Below, in pieces: positions 46,941-57,874 of a stretch of DNA of 64,000 nt; position 1 is the stretch's first letter, and the number at the start of each line of letters is the position of its first letter. The notes below the pieces were generated by a model. The model saw nothing but the letters and a program-made list of their open reading frames with translations. It was not told the DNA's origin and made no database searches. This DNA comes from Clostridiales bacterium (lineage in GTDB: Bacteria; Bacillota; Clostridia; Oscillospirales; Oscillospiraceae): contig JALFOM010000028.1 of assembly GCA_022782265.1 (NCBI GenBank), positions 1-64,000 of the forward strand, given 5' to 3'. The position numbers were made by a program, and so were the translations under genes.

Positions 46941-47785
46941 AAAAACTCTTTTCTTCTTTTTCCGCATGGGTCGACGGGCAGAAGCCCTTCCCACTGAAAA
47001 CAGAATATCCGGCGCAGAACCGTGCTCCTGTCCTCAAGGATCGCTCCGGGCGAAGCGACAGAGAGAAGCTGCGGATATTTTCCCGGTTTTATACCGTCTG
47101 CTGTCTGATGATCTGTGCCCTTATTCTCTTTGCGCTACTCAGCATGGCTGTCTCCATGCCCGAATTCGGCTCCGATACCAACCCCACCGTAAATGAAGTG
47201 TCCGAACATTATGTCGGCAAGGCGGAGAGCGAGACCGGGGCGGAAAATGTCATCGCCGGAATGATCCTCAATTACCGCGGCTTTGACACCTTCGGCGAAT
47301 CCTGTGTGCTGTTTCTGGCCGTGTGCTGCGTGATCCAGCTCTTGTGGCACACCGGCGGATCTGCGGATACCAGATCAGACAGCGGCAAAGACGCGGCGCC
47401 GGATGTGATCCTCAGCCGGGTCTGCCAGATCGTGATCCCCTGCGTTCTGTGCTTTGGCATATGCGTACTGTTTAACGGCCATGTCTCCCCCGGCGGCGGC
47501 TTTTCCGGCGGGTCCACCCTGGGCGCCGCGCTTATTCTTTTCGCCGTCGCTTACGGGGAAAAGGACGTGAGCCGCTTTTTCACACGGCGCGTATTCGATT
47601 TTGTGCGGATCGCCGGTCTTGCCATCTATGCGCTCATGTTCGGCGTATATATTTTCCAGGGCGCAAACGGGATTTCCAGTGATCTTGCCCACTACATTGT
47701 TCTGGTCATCGACATTGCTGTCGGCTTAGTAGTAATGAGTACCATGTACGGCTTCTATTCTTTCTACATACGAGGAGATCTATGA
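46937..47785 (+). CDS. MrpB/MnhB-like antiporter subunit with N-terminal MbhE-like segment
   Basis: FNGHVSPGGGFSGGSTLGAALILFAVAYG MnhB motif. Confidence 0.88.
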   Translation: MKKLFSSFSAWVDGQKPFPLKTEYPAQNRAPVLKDRSGRSDREKLRIFSRFYTVCCLMICALILFALLSMAVSMPEFGSDTNPTVNEVSEHYVGKAESETGAENVIAGMILNYRGFDTFGESCVLFLAVCCVIQLLWHTGGSADTRSDSGKDAAPDVILSRVCQIVIPCVLCFGICVLFNGHVSPGGGFSGGSTLGAALILFAVAYGEKDVSRFFTRRVFDFVRIAGLAIYALMFGVYIFQGANGISSDLAHYIVLVIDIAVGLVVMSTMYGFYSFYIRGDL

Positions 47786-48159
47786 TGCTGGAGACCATCA
47801 TTGAAAACAGATATACCATCACTGCCGTCATCCTTTTTACCCTGGGTTTCGGCAATCTGCTGCTGCACCAGAATCTGATCAAAAAAGTGATCGCCTTCAA
47901 TATTATGGATGCATCCACCTTCCTGCTGTTGGCCACCCGGGGCTTTATTGAGGGCAGGAGTGCTGCCATACTCACGGAGGGCGGCGCAAACACCGGCCTA
48001 TATGTCAATCCCATACCGGCGGGTCTGGTACTGACAGGAATCGTTGTCTCCGTCAGTGTGTCGGCTTTTTCCCTTGCCCTTATTCAGCGGATATACCGCA
48101 GATACGGCACAGTTGATCTGCGAGAGCTCCTTGACGCCGTGCGGAAAGAGAAGGTGTAG
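47785..48159 (+). CDS. mrpC: MrpC (NuoK-like) subunit
   Basis: Small 3-TM protein LFTLGFGNLLLHQNLIKKVIAFNIMDAS...NPIPAGLVLTGIVVSVSVSAFSLALIQRI. Confidence 0.9.
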   Translation: MLETIIENRYTITAVILFTLGFGNLLLHQNLIKKVIAFNIMDASTFLLLATRGFIEGRSAAILTEGGANTGLYVNPIPAGLVLTGIVVSVSVSAFSLALIQRIYRRYGTVDLRELLDAVRKEKV

Positions 48160-48161
48160 TC

Positions 48162-49649
48162 ATGCCCTTTACACACAACCTGCCCTTTTTATGCATATTT
48201 TTGGCTATGGCGGCCGCAATTCTCCTCTCTGTTGTGAGAAACCCCCGCCTGTGCTGGAACATCACTTTTTTCGTCGCTTCCGCGTCGGCGCTGATGTCCC
48301 TCATCTTTCTATCGGCAATCCTCTGTGAAGACAGCGCTTTCGCTTACACCATGGGAAAATTTCCCGCGCCTTTTGGAAACGAAATTAAGGCCGGGCCGCT
48401 TCAGGCGCTGTTCGCCTCCTGTTTTTCCCTGGTCTCCGTTCTGGCGCTGCTGGGAGGAAAGAAAGATCTGTTTGAGGATGCGGACGGGAAAAAGCTGGGC
48501 CTCACCTGCGTTATGCTCAACATGGTGCTGGCCTCTTTGTTGGTCCTTACCTACACCAACGACGTCTTTACAGCCTACGTTTTTATCGAGATAAGCACGA
48601 TCGCCGCCTGTGCCCTTGTGATGGCCAAAGACAGCGGAGAAACGCTTGTGGCCACCATACGGTATCTGTTTATGAGTCTTTTAGGCTCCGGACTTTTTTT
48701 GCTCAGCCTCTTTATTCTCTACGGCATCACCGGGCATCTGCTTATGCCGCAGCTCTCGCAGGCTGTGGCAGAGCTTCTCTCTTCCGGCGTCTATCATCTG
48801 CCGCTGCTGATCTGTGCCGCGTCCATGGCGGCCGGCCTTGGCATCAAAAGCGCCATGTTTCCCTTCCACCGTTGGCTTCCGGACGCGCACGGAAGCGCCA
48901 CTACCTGTTCCAGCGCCGTCCTTTCCGGCCTTGTTCTCAAAGGCTATGCCGTGCTGATGATCACCATGTTCATCAGAATCTTCTCTCTGGATTTTATTCG
49001 TTCCTCCGGCATCGGAGCGGCAATATTCCTGTTTGGGCTGCTGGGCATGATTGCCGGCTCAATACAGGCCATCAGAGAGACCCACGCCAAACGTATGCTG
49101 GCCTATTCCTCCGTGGCCCAGATGGGCTATGTCTTTATGGGTATCGGTCTGTGCAGCGAGGCCGGCATAGCCGCCGCCTGTTATCAAATACTCGCTCACG
49201 CCTTTGCCAAGCCCCTGCTGTTTAGCTGTGTCGGAAAGCTCTCCGCCGCTGCGGGACACGACAAGCAGCTCAGCGCTCTGAGGGGTAGCGCATGGAGTTG
49301 TCCCCTTGCCGGCATCGGATTCGCCGCAGCAGCCCTCTCCATGATCGGCATTCCCCTCTTCGCCGGATTCAACGCCAAGCTGTTCCTTGCCTCCGCCTCC
49401 ATAGAGAGTCCCGGTACGATCCTTGCCCTGTCTGTGCTGGGATTGTCCTCTGTGCTCAACGCGATTTATTATCTTCCGGCCCTCATCGCCCTGTGGATCC
49501 CCAAGGGCGCGGAAAAACACTCTCGCGCCCATAGCACTGACCCGGCCTTTACCGCCGCATCAGTCCTGCTCATCGCCGGCGTTCTGGTTCTCGGCATATT
49601 TTCCAGCCCCATTATGGCAATCATCATCCGCGGGCTTCAGCTCATGTAA
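48162..49649 (+). CDS. NuoN/MrpD-like proton-translocating subunit (1)
   Basis: KSAMFPFHRWLPDAHGSATTCSSAVLSGLVLKGYAVLM; AYSSVAQMGYVFMGIG. Confidence 0.9.
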   Translation: MPFTHNLPFLCIFLAMAAAILLSVVRNPRLCWNITFFVASASALMSLIFLSAILCEDSAFAYTMGKFPAPFGNEIKAGPLQALFASCFSLVSVLALLGGKKDLFEDADGKKLGLTCVMLNMVLASLLVLTYTNDVFTAYVFIEISTIAACALVMAKDSGETLVATIRYLFMSLLGSGLFLLSLFILYGITGHLLMPQLSQAVAELLSSGVYHLPLLICAASMAAGLGIKSAMFPFHRWLPDAHGSATTCSSAVLSGLVLKGYAVLMITMFIRIFSLDFIRSSGIGAAIFLFGLLGMIAGSIQAIRETHAKRMLAYSSVAQMGYVFMGIGLCSEAGIAAACYQILAHAFAKPLLFSCVGKLSAAAGHDKQLSALRGSAWSCPLAGIGFAAAALSMIGIPLFAGFNAKLFLASASIESPGTILALSVLGLSSVLNAIYYLPALIALWIPKGAEKHSRAHSTDPAFTAASVLLIAGVLVLGIFSSPIMAIIIRGLQLM

Positions 49650-49661
49650 AGAAGGGAGGAA

Positions 49662-51107
49662 ATGGTTTTGCTGCTCCTTTTACCTGTGATCCTTGCATTT
49701 CTGGGCGGTATAACAGCTTTTTTTATCCGGCAGAACAAGCCACGGCACCTGGTGGTCTCTATCGCCGTATTTTCCGCTGCAGCAACCGCATTACTCCTCA
49801 TGTTTCGCCGTCCCGAGGATATTGCGCTCCTGCAGCTCGGCGGCACACTGGCCCTCCGCTTTGGCCTGGATGAAACCGGTGCTTTCTTCATTCTGACGGA
49901 TTCCCTTATCTGGTGCCTTGTCCAGTTTTATGCTTTTGGCTATATGCGGCATGAGGGCGGCGACGCCCGGTTTTCTGGCTTTTTCAGCCTGACCTACGGC
50001 GCACTTCTGGCCTTAGCAATGGCAAAAAACGCAGTCACGCTGTACATGTGCTTTGAGCTGATGACCTTGCTCAGCATGCCGCTGGTTTTGCACAACGGCT
50101 CAGCGCGTGCGCGAAGCGGAGCAATAAAATATCTGGGCTATTCCAGCTTTGGCGCCGCGTTGGCACTGATGGGGTTTTTCCTTCTGGCCTCCGGTGGAGC
50201 AAGCCTTGAATTTAGCCCCGGCGGTATAAGCTTTCCCTCTGTCAGTAACGCTGTGCTGCTTTCTGCCAGTTTTCTTATTGTGATGGGCTTTGGCTGTAAG
50301 GCAGGACTTGTACCCTTGCAAATGTGGCTGACGGAGGCCCACCCTGTGGCTCCCTCTCCGGCAAGCGCAGTACTCTCCGGCATCATCACAAAAGGCGGCG
50401 TACTGGCCATACTTCGCGTGGTTTTTTATCTGATCGGCGCGGACGTTTTGCGGGGTACCTGGGTCCAGGAGACATTGAAAATCCTTGCCATTGTCACTGT
50501 GTTTACCGGATCTGTTCTGGCACTCCGGGAACAGCTTCTGAAGAGGCGTCTGGCCTACTCCACCATCAGCCAAGTGTCTTATGTGCTCTTCGGACTGTTT
50601 ACGCTGAATGTCTCCGGATTTGTGGGGGCAATGCTTCAAATCCTGTTTCACGCGCTGGCAAAAAACATTCTGTTTCTGGCAGCCGGATCGATTATTTTTT
50701 CCACAGGCTTTACCCGTGTGGATGAACTTAAAGGCGTCGGACGTAAAATGCCGGTTACTATGTGGTGCTTTGCCATCGCCTCTCTGTCTCTGATCGGGAT
50801 TCCGCCAACCGGCGGCTTTGTGAGCAAATGGTTTCTGGCCATGGGCGCATTGGAAGCCGGGTCGGCTGTGGATTTCGCGGGTCTTGTCATTCTGATGCTC
50901 AGTGCGCTGATGACCGCCTTTTATCTGCTGCCGATTGTTACGGCGGCGTTTTTCCCCGGACGGGACTTCAACGCCGGGGACTACCGGGAGGTGGAACCCA
51001 AAATGCTTCTGCCTGTCGTCGTTTTCTCCGCTCTGGTTATTGTTTTCGGAATACTGCCGGGCGGCTTTTTCCAATGGTTTTCTTCCATCGCCGAACGCCT
51101 GCTCTGA
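49662..51107 (+). CDS. NuoM/MrpD-like proton-translocating subunit (2)
   Basis: CKAGLVPLQMWLTEAHPVAPSPASAVLSGIITKGGVLAILR; AYSTISQVSYVLFG. Confidence 0.9.
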   Translation: MVLLLLLPVILAFLGGITAFFIRQNKPRHLVVSIAVFSAAATALLLMFRRPEDIALLQLGGTLALRFGLDETGAFFILTDSLIWCLVQFYAFGYMRHEGGDARFSGFFSLTYGALLALAMAKNAVTLYMCFELMTLLSMPLVLHNGSARARSGAIKYLGYSSFGAALALMGFFLLASGGASLEFSPGGISFPSVSNAVLLSASFLIVMGFGCKAGLVPLQMWLTEAHPVAPSPASAVLSGIITKGGVLAILRVVFYLIGADVLRGTWVQETLKILAIVTVFTGSVLALREQLLKRRLAYSTISQVSYVLFGLFTLNVSGFVGAMLQILFHALAKNILFLAAGSIIFSTGFTRVDELKGVGRKMPVTMWCFAIASLSLIGIPPTGGFVSKWFLAMGALEAGSAVDFAGLVILMLSALMTAFYLLPIVTAAFFPGRDFNAGDYREVEPKMLLPVVVFSALVIVFGILPGGFFQWFSSIAERLL

Positions 51108-51122
51108 CGGAGGGATATCACT

Positions 51123-52604
51123 ATGTATCGTCTGCCTGTACTAAGTATCCTGCTTCCGCTGCTCTCTGGCGCATTTTTGCTGGTCTGGAGGCCGGAAAGC
51201 AGAAAAGTCAGAAATCTATACACAATGACCGCTGTGATTATCAGCGCAGTCTTTGTTCTGGGAACCGTTTCCGCCGCTTGGCTCCGCGGCTCTGACGCCG
51301 TCGCTTTTCCTGTTTTCTCACTGGGGAACATGCTTGAGCTGGCCTTTCGCCCGGACGGCCCTTCGCTCATTTTCGGCGGTATTATCGGTGTCCTCTGGCC
51401 CATAACCACCCTCTACGCCTTCTCTTATATGTCCCACGAGGGATGGGAAAACCGTTTCTTTGGTTTTTTTATCATGACCTTTGGTGTCGTCGCCGGCATC
51501 GCCTTTTCCGCAAATTTCTTCACCATGTATCTTTTCTACGAGCTTATGACGCTGGTCACGCTCCCCCTGGTCATGCATCAGATGGACGGAAAAGCCCGCA
51601 GCGCGGGGAAAAAATATATCCTCTATTCCATGTCCGGCGCGGCCCTGATTTTTATCGTGCTGGTATTTCTCCTGCATTACGGCAGCACGCTGGATTTTCG
51701 CATGGGCGGGGTGCTGGACGCGGCAAAAATCCGCGGACACGAAAGGGCGCTGCTGCTGGTATTTGTTCTGGGTTTCTTTGGATTTGGTGCAAAAGCCGCC
51801 GTTTTCCCCCTGCACGGCTGGCTGCCCTCAGCCTCTGTGGCGCCCACGCCGGTCACGGCGCTGCTGCACGCGGTGGCCGTGGTCAAATCCGGCGCTTTTG
51901 CCGTGATGCGCCTGATCTATTTCAGCTTCGGCACCGGATTTCTCTCCGGGACCTGGGCCCAATATACGGCCATTTCCGTCTCTGCATTTACCATCGCTTA
52001 CGGCAGCATAATGGCCCTGCGTATGCCCCATCTGAAAAGGCGGCTGGCTTACTCTACGGTCAGCAACGTCTCCTACATACTGCTGGCTTTTTCCCTGATG
52101 ACCGCCCAGGGTCTTACCGGCGGCCTGCTGCACATGATCTTTCACGCGGTGATCAAGATTACCCTGTTCTTCTGCGCCGGCGCCGTCCTGCATCGTACAG
52201 GGTTTGAATATCTCGATGAGATGGAGGGGCTGTGTAAACAGATGCCTGCCACCTGCGGCGTGTTCCTTCTCTCCTCCCTGGCGCTGATCGGCGTGCCGCC
52301 GCTTTGCGGCTTTATGAGCAAATGGGTCATCGGGACCGCAGCCGCCGGACTCGGTACATGGGCCGGACACCTTGGTGCCGCGGCGCTCATCGTTTCCGCC
52401 GTCCTTACCACACTTTATCTGATGACGGCGGCAGTGCGCTTCTTCTTTCCGCTTAAAAGCGTCCCCCTCTCCGGCACCGGCCGGAATGAGGCCGACTGGA
52501 AGATGCTCCTGCCCCTTGTTCTTTTGTCCGTACTGATAGTAGGGCTTTCACTTTTATCCGGCAGGCTTATTTGTCTGCTGTCTGTCATAGGAGGTGCCGC
52601 ATGA
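51123..52604 (+). CDS. NuoM/MrpD-like proton-translocating subunit (3)
   Basis: AKAAVFPLHGWLPSASVAPTPVTALLHAVAVVKSGAFAVMR; AYSTVSNVSYILLAF. Confidence 0.9.
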   Translation: MYRLPVLSILLPLLSGAFLLVWRPESRKVRNLYTMTAVIISAVFVLGTVSAAWLRGSDAVAFPVFSLGNMLELAFRPDGPSLIFGGIIGVLWPITTLYAFSYMSHEGWENRFFGFFIMTFGVVAGIAFSANFFTMYLFYELMTLVTLPLVMHQMDGKARSAGKKYILYSMSGAALIFIVLVFLLHYGSTLDFRMGGVLDAAKIRGHERALLLVFVLGFFGFGAKAAVFPLHGWLPSASVAPTPVTALLHAVAVVKSGAFAVMRLIYFSFGTGFLSGTWAQYTAISVSAFTIAYGSIMALRMPHLKRRLAYSTVSNVSYILLAFSLMTAQGLTGGLLHMIFHAVIKITLFFCAGAVLHRTGFEYLDEMEGLCKQMPATCGVFLLSSLALIGVPPLCGFMSKWVIGTAAAGLGTWAGHLGAAALIVSAVLTTLYLMTAAVRFFFPLKSVPLSGTGRNEADWKMLLPLVLLSVLIVGLSLLSGRLICLLSVIGGAA

Positions 52605-54535
52605 TCTTCTTTCTTATGGTGCTTCTCCCCATAGCGGCAGCGCTGGCGGTCTATCCCCTCTGCAGGAAAAACGAGAAGCTGGGAAACGCCTGGATTATCA
52701 CCGTGACAGCGGCCGTGCTTGCTATGGCGCTTTTCCTGTTCTTCGTCCCGGAGGACAGCATTTATGTCAGCGGCCTATGCGGTCTGGGTCTTAGCTTTAC
52801 CGGTGGAAGTCTGCGGAACATTATGGTTCTGATTGCCGCCTTTATGTGGCTGATGACCGCGCTGACCTCCCCGGAATACTTTAACGGTGGCCTTTCCCTT
52901 CCCCGGTACTACTGTTTTTATCTGTGGACTCTGGGCGCGCTGATGGGCGTTTTCCTTGCCGGAGACCTGTTGACGCTCTTCATTTTTTTTGAGATCATGT
53001 CATTCACCTCTTATGTATGGGTCGCGCAGAACGAGACGCCTGAAGCCTTACGCGCCGGGGAAACCTATCTGTTCATCGCGGTCATCGGCGGTCTGACCAT
53101 GCTGATGGGCCTGTTCCTGCTCTATCACGACTGCGGCACGCTCAGCCTGAACGGCATAATCGAAAACGCGGACCAGATGGATTCTGGCAGGAGGCTGGCG
53201 GCAGGCTTGTGCCTTCTTGTGGGCTTCGGCGCCAAAGCCGGCATGTTTCCTCTGCACATTTGGCTGCCGAAAGCGCATCCTGTGGCCCCCGCCCCTGCCA
53301 GTGCGCTCTTATCCGGCATTCTCACAAAAAGCGGAATTTTCGGGATCATTATCACCAGCTGCTGGCTTTTTGAAGGCGCTCCGCTATGGGGCAATCTGCT
53401 GCTTATCCCGGCCGTCATTACCATGGTACTGGGCGCTGCGCTGGCCGTGTTCAGCACAGATCTGAAACGCACCCTTGCCTGTTCCTCCATGAGTCAGATC
53501 GGCTTCATTCTCACTGGCATTTCCATGTGCTACCTACTCGGAGAGCATGGCGGTCTTGCGGCCTGTGGGGTCACATTGCATATACTGAATCACTCGTTCA
53601 TCAAGCTGGTCCTCTTTACCGCTGCCGGTGTGATCTATCTTAATCTCCACTCTCTGGACCTGAATGAAATACGCGGCTTCGGGCGTGGGAAGCCGCTGCT
53701 CATGCTCTGCTTTCTCTGTGCAGCCTGTTCCATTGCCGGCATACCGGGCTTCAGTGGGTATATCAGCAAAACGCTTCTCCATGAAAGCATCGTGGAATAC
53801 ATCGCTCTGCTGAGCGAACAAGGACTGCGTTCATGGCTCTACTCCGTGGCAGAATGGTTGTTTCTCCTCTCTGGAGGGCTGACCTTTGCATACATGACGA
53901 GGCTATTCTATATCATTTTCCTCGCCCCCAAAGCAGCCTGTCAGCATGAAAAGACCGGGCCCTGTATGGGTGCGGCCACTGCCGCCGTGCTGGCCGTTAC
54001 TGCCGTTCTCATGCCCGTTCTCGGTCTGACTGCGCACAGCACCATGGACCGCATCGCCGCCTATGCCAGTAGCTTCTTCCGGCAGAGCTTCCCGGAGCAC
54101 GCTGTTCATTACTTTTCGGCCGTCAACCTCAAAGGTGCGCTCACTTCCATCGGGATCGGCTGCGTCGTATTCGTTCTGGCAGACTGGGGACTGCTTACCA
54201 GGCGGAAGGATGGAGACGAGCGGTATCTCAATATCTGGCCTGAGAGGCTTGATCTGGAAAACCGTGTATATCGTCCTTTGCTTTCCGCTCTGTCCTTTAC
54301 CGGAGCCGCTGCCGCCCGTCTGGTGGAATCATTGGGGGCCGCACTGATATACGGTTCGGTCGACCTAATGCTTCTGGGGGCGAAAAAGACGGTTGAACCG
54401 CCCAGCGACGAGAATTTTGCCGCCTATACCAAACCGGCAAAACGCGATATCGTACAGCGCACGTTCTCCTCAGATCTTCTGGCTGCCGCGTTTGGTATTG
54501 CCGTATTCCTTGTTCTTGTACTGATCGTTGGTTGA
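52601..54535 (+). CDS. Large NuoL/MrpA/MbhH-like subunit (4)
   Basis: AKAGMFPLHIWLPKAHPVAPAPASALLSGILTKSGIFGIII; ATG at 52601 with RBS AGGAGG. Confidence 0.9.
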   Translation: MIFFLMVLLPIAAALAVYPLCRKNEKLGNAWIITVTAAVLAMALFLFFVPEDSIYVSGLCGLGLSFTGGSLRNIMVLIAAFMWLMTALTSPEYFNGGLSLPRYYCFYLWTLGALMGVFLAGDLLTLFIFFEIMSFTSYVWVAQNETPEALRAGETYLFIAVIGGLTMLMGLFLLYHDCGTLSLNGIIENADQMDSGRRLAAGLCLLVGFGAKAGMFPLHIWLPKAHPVAPAPASALLSGILTKSGIFGIIITSCWLFEGAPLWGNLLLIPAVITMVLGAALAVFSTDLKRTLACSSMSQIGFILTGISMCYLLGEHGGLAACGVTLHILNHSFIKLVLFTAAGVIYLNLHSLDLNEIRGFGRGKPLLMLCFLCAACSIAGIPGFSGYISKTLLHESIVEYIALLSEQGLRSWLYSVAEWLFLLSGGLTFAYMTRLFYIIFLAPKAACQHEKTGPCMGAATAAVLAVTAVLMPVLGLTAHSTMDRIAAYASSFFRQSFPEHAVHYFSAVNLKGALTSIGIGCVVFVLADWGLLTRRKDGDERYLNIWPERLDLENRVYRPLLSALSFTGAAAARLVESLGAALIYGSVDLMLLGAKKTVEPPSDENFAAYTKPAKRDIVQRTFSSDLLAAAFGIAVFLVLVLIVG

Positions 54536-54551
54536 AACACAGCCTGTTCAA

Positions 54552-54597
54552 AAAGCACCCCGTGCCGAGGGATTTCCCTCAGTACGGGGTGAGCTTT
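54552..54597 (+). terminator. Terminator at end of Mrp cluster
   Basis: AAAGCaCCCCGTgccGAGGGatttCCCTCagtACGGGGTgAGCTTT. Confidence 0.8.
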
Positions 54598-54605
54598 CAT
54601 CAAAA

Positions 54606-54631
54606 ATCCGGGAAACGGTTGTTTCCCGGAT
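54606..54631 (-). terminator. Terminator of GAPDH gene
   Basis: ATCCGGGAAAC-ggtt-GTTTCCCGGAT followed on the minus strand by TTTTTG. Confidence 0.85.
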
Positions 54632-54651
54632 TACAGATGTGCTTATTTCGA

Positions 54652-55770
<1,119 letters not shown>

Positions 55771-55936
55771 TCATATACTATTAACAAAAATCAATATTTC
55801 ATTCTATCAATTCTTAACAAAAAAACGCCGAAATTTATTACCCTTTCAACGCTTTTTTCGACTCGGTATTGTATATTTTGTCGGTATTTGTTAAAATTGC
55901 AAAAAAAGGACCCGATTATAGAGGAGGCTGCTTTGT

Positions 55937-56995
55937 ATGATCCAGATCCCTTCCGATATTCTGACCCTTTCCGGCGAGCCCACAGTGCTGTGCAGGTTCG
56001 GCAAGCTGATTTTCGCCAACCGCAGCGCGGAGGACATTCTGGGAAAAGACTGCGTAGGCAAGAGCGTAAAGGCCCTGTTCGGCACGGTCATCTCCGATGC
56101 CCAGGCCTCTTCCTTTGTGGCGGATGTGCCTGTTATGGACCGGCATTATATTCTGCGGGTGGCCCGGATCGGCGACGTTCAGGCTATATTCTTTTCCCAC
56201 GACGAAGCGCCTGCCGTGCTGATGAACGACGCTTTCATCTGCTCCATGCGCAACAGCCTGATGAATATCGGCATTGTGGCTGACAAGGGCCGGCTAAAAG
56301 CCGATCAGCTGGCAGACCGGACCCTCTCCGTATGTTTTGCTTCCCTCACCAAAAACCACTATATCATGATGCGTCTGCTTTCCAACATTTCCATCGTAAA
56401 GGGCATTTTGGAAAAAAATCTGCCTGTCACCCTGTCCGCCGTGGAGTTGTCCGGGTTTTTGGCCGATCTGGTGGACACCATAAGCATGCTCCGGCCGGAT
56501 GTTCAATTCCATGTGAGCGCCGGAGAAAAGATCATTGTCGATGCCGATTCCGCCATGCTGGAGATTTTGGTGCTGAATCTGCTCTCCAACTGTCTGGTCC
56601 ACGCCCGGGGGCTCAGCCGGATCAGCTTGAGCCTGATCGACAGCGGCGACAGCGTTGTGATCTCCGTTTGTGACGACGGCTGCGGCATAAAGGCAGACGA
56701 ACTGCACTCCGTATTCAGCCGTTACCGTTTTGGCTTTGATATAAGTCACCTGGGGAAGGGCCCCGGCCTTGGGCTGACGGTCGTGCGCGGTATCGCCGAA
56801 TACCACGGCGGGACCTTACTGCTGGAGAGCCGGGAGGGCAGCGGCACCACAGTGCGGGCCTCCATCTCCAAACGGCTGGGCACCCAGCATCTCCGGGAGC
56901 CGCAGGTCCCCTATGCAGACAACATGAAGAGCGTCCTTATCGGCCTTTCCGACTGCCTGCCGGAAGCGTGCTTTGCCGATAAATATATGGATTAA
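55937..56995 (+). CDS. PAS/HATPase sensor histidine kinase, orphan
   Basis: LEILVLNLLSNCLVHA N-box, DDGCGIKADELHSVF, GKGPGLGLTVVRGIAEYHGGTLLLESREGSGT. Confidence 0.85.
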   Translation: MIQIPSDILTLSGEPTVLCRFGKLIFANRSAEDILGKDCVGKSVKALFGTVISDAQASSFVADVPVMDRHYILRVARIGDVQAIFFSHDEAPAVLMNDAFICSMRNSLMNIGIVADKGRLKADQLADRTLSVCFASLTKNHYIMMRLLSNISIVKGILEKNLPVTLSAVELSGFLADLVDTISMLRPDVQFHVSAGEKIIVDADSAMLEILVLNLLSNCLVHARGLSRISLSLIDSGDSVVISVCDDGCGIKADELHSVFSRYRFGFDISHLGKGPGLGLTVVRGIAEYHGGTLLLESREGSGTTVRASISKRLGTQHLREPQVPYADNMKSVLIGLSDCLPEACFADKYMD

Positions 56996-57004
56996 TAAAA
57001 GATC

Positions 57005-57033
57005 TGGCGGCCCTGTGGGCCGCCAAACTTTTT
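57005..57033 (+). terminator. Terminator of the histidine kinase gene
   Basis: TGGCGGCCC-tgt-GGGCCGCCA aacTTTTT. Confidence 0.88.
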
Positions 57034-57874
57034 ATCCTCTTCCGATATTCATTGTCCCGATGGCGTAATCCGGGTTGGGCTCATAGGGAATTTCGGTCTG
57101 CCGGACTTCCAGGTTGAAGGCGATGCGCTCCAATGTCTCCATATCTGAGGCGCCGCCCACATAGAGCATATAGCCCTCCTCCTCGTTGAACATGACCACA
57201 TAGTTTTCCCCGTAGTCGTGGTAAGGGTCGCCGGTCCAGTCCACGGCAATTTCCGTCACCTGAAAACCCTTTTGCTCCTCCTGCTTCACAATCTCACAAT
57301 TTCCGTTCAGCACCAGCTGGAAACCGGGCCGGGCATAGCAGAAGGCGATGACATAGGGAATGTCGTTGCTCTCTCCGCTGCCTTCGTCCACCATGTAATT
57401 GTACCAGCCCTCATCGCAGTTCCCGGAAGAACTGCGGGTGGCTTCGCTGGGCAGCCAGCCGGGCCTGAACTGGAAACACAGGGGCGGGCTTTCCCCTTCA
57501 AAGCTGAATACGATCCCCGCGTCCTCATAGCGGAAGGTCTGCACATAGTCCACATTGCCCTGCTCATCCCGCTCGGTCCAGGTGCCGCTGACCGGCTCGT
57601 CCCCGCGCACTTCCTCCGCGTTCATCCGGAAAAAGGCGGACACAGCATAGGCCGTGGCACTGAGCAGCAGCATCACCGCGGCGATCAGCACCGCCGTGCG
57701 GACTGTCCTGCGCAGCTGATACACCCGGTGGGCCTTCTCTTCCGCGATTTTATCCAGTACAGCGGCCTTGATCCGATCCTCTGCGGCCCGGTCCAGCTCC
57801 GTGGGGACGGCACAGGACACATCGTCAAAGCCGTCCTGCGTTTGATACAGCAGCTCGCTTATCTTAAATTTCAT
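57032..57874 (-). CDS. Anti-sigma-like single-pass membrane protein
   Basis: MKFKISELLYQ...; TM VRTAVLIAAVMLLLSATAYAV; overlaps end of ECF sigma gene; DUF4367-like C-terminus. Confidence 0.7.
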   Translation of the reverse strand: MKFKISELLYQTQDGFDDVSCAVPTELDRAAEDRIKAAVLDKIAEEKAHRVYQLRRTVRTAVLIAAVMLLLSATAYAVSAFFRMNAEEVRGDEPVSGTWTERDEQGNVDYVQTFRYEDAGIVFSFEGESPPLCFQFRPGWLPSEATRSSSGNCDEGWYNYMVDEGSGESNDIPYVIAFCYARPGFQLVLNGNCEIVKQEEQKGFQVTEIAVDWTGDPYHDYGENYVVMFNEEEGYMLYVGGASDMETLERIAFNLEVRQTEIPYEPNPDYAIGTMNIGRG

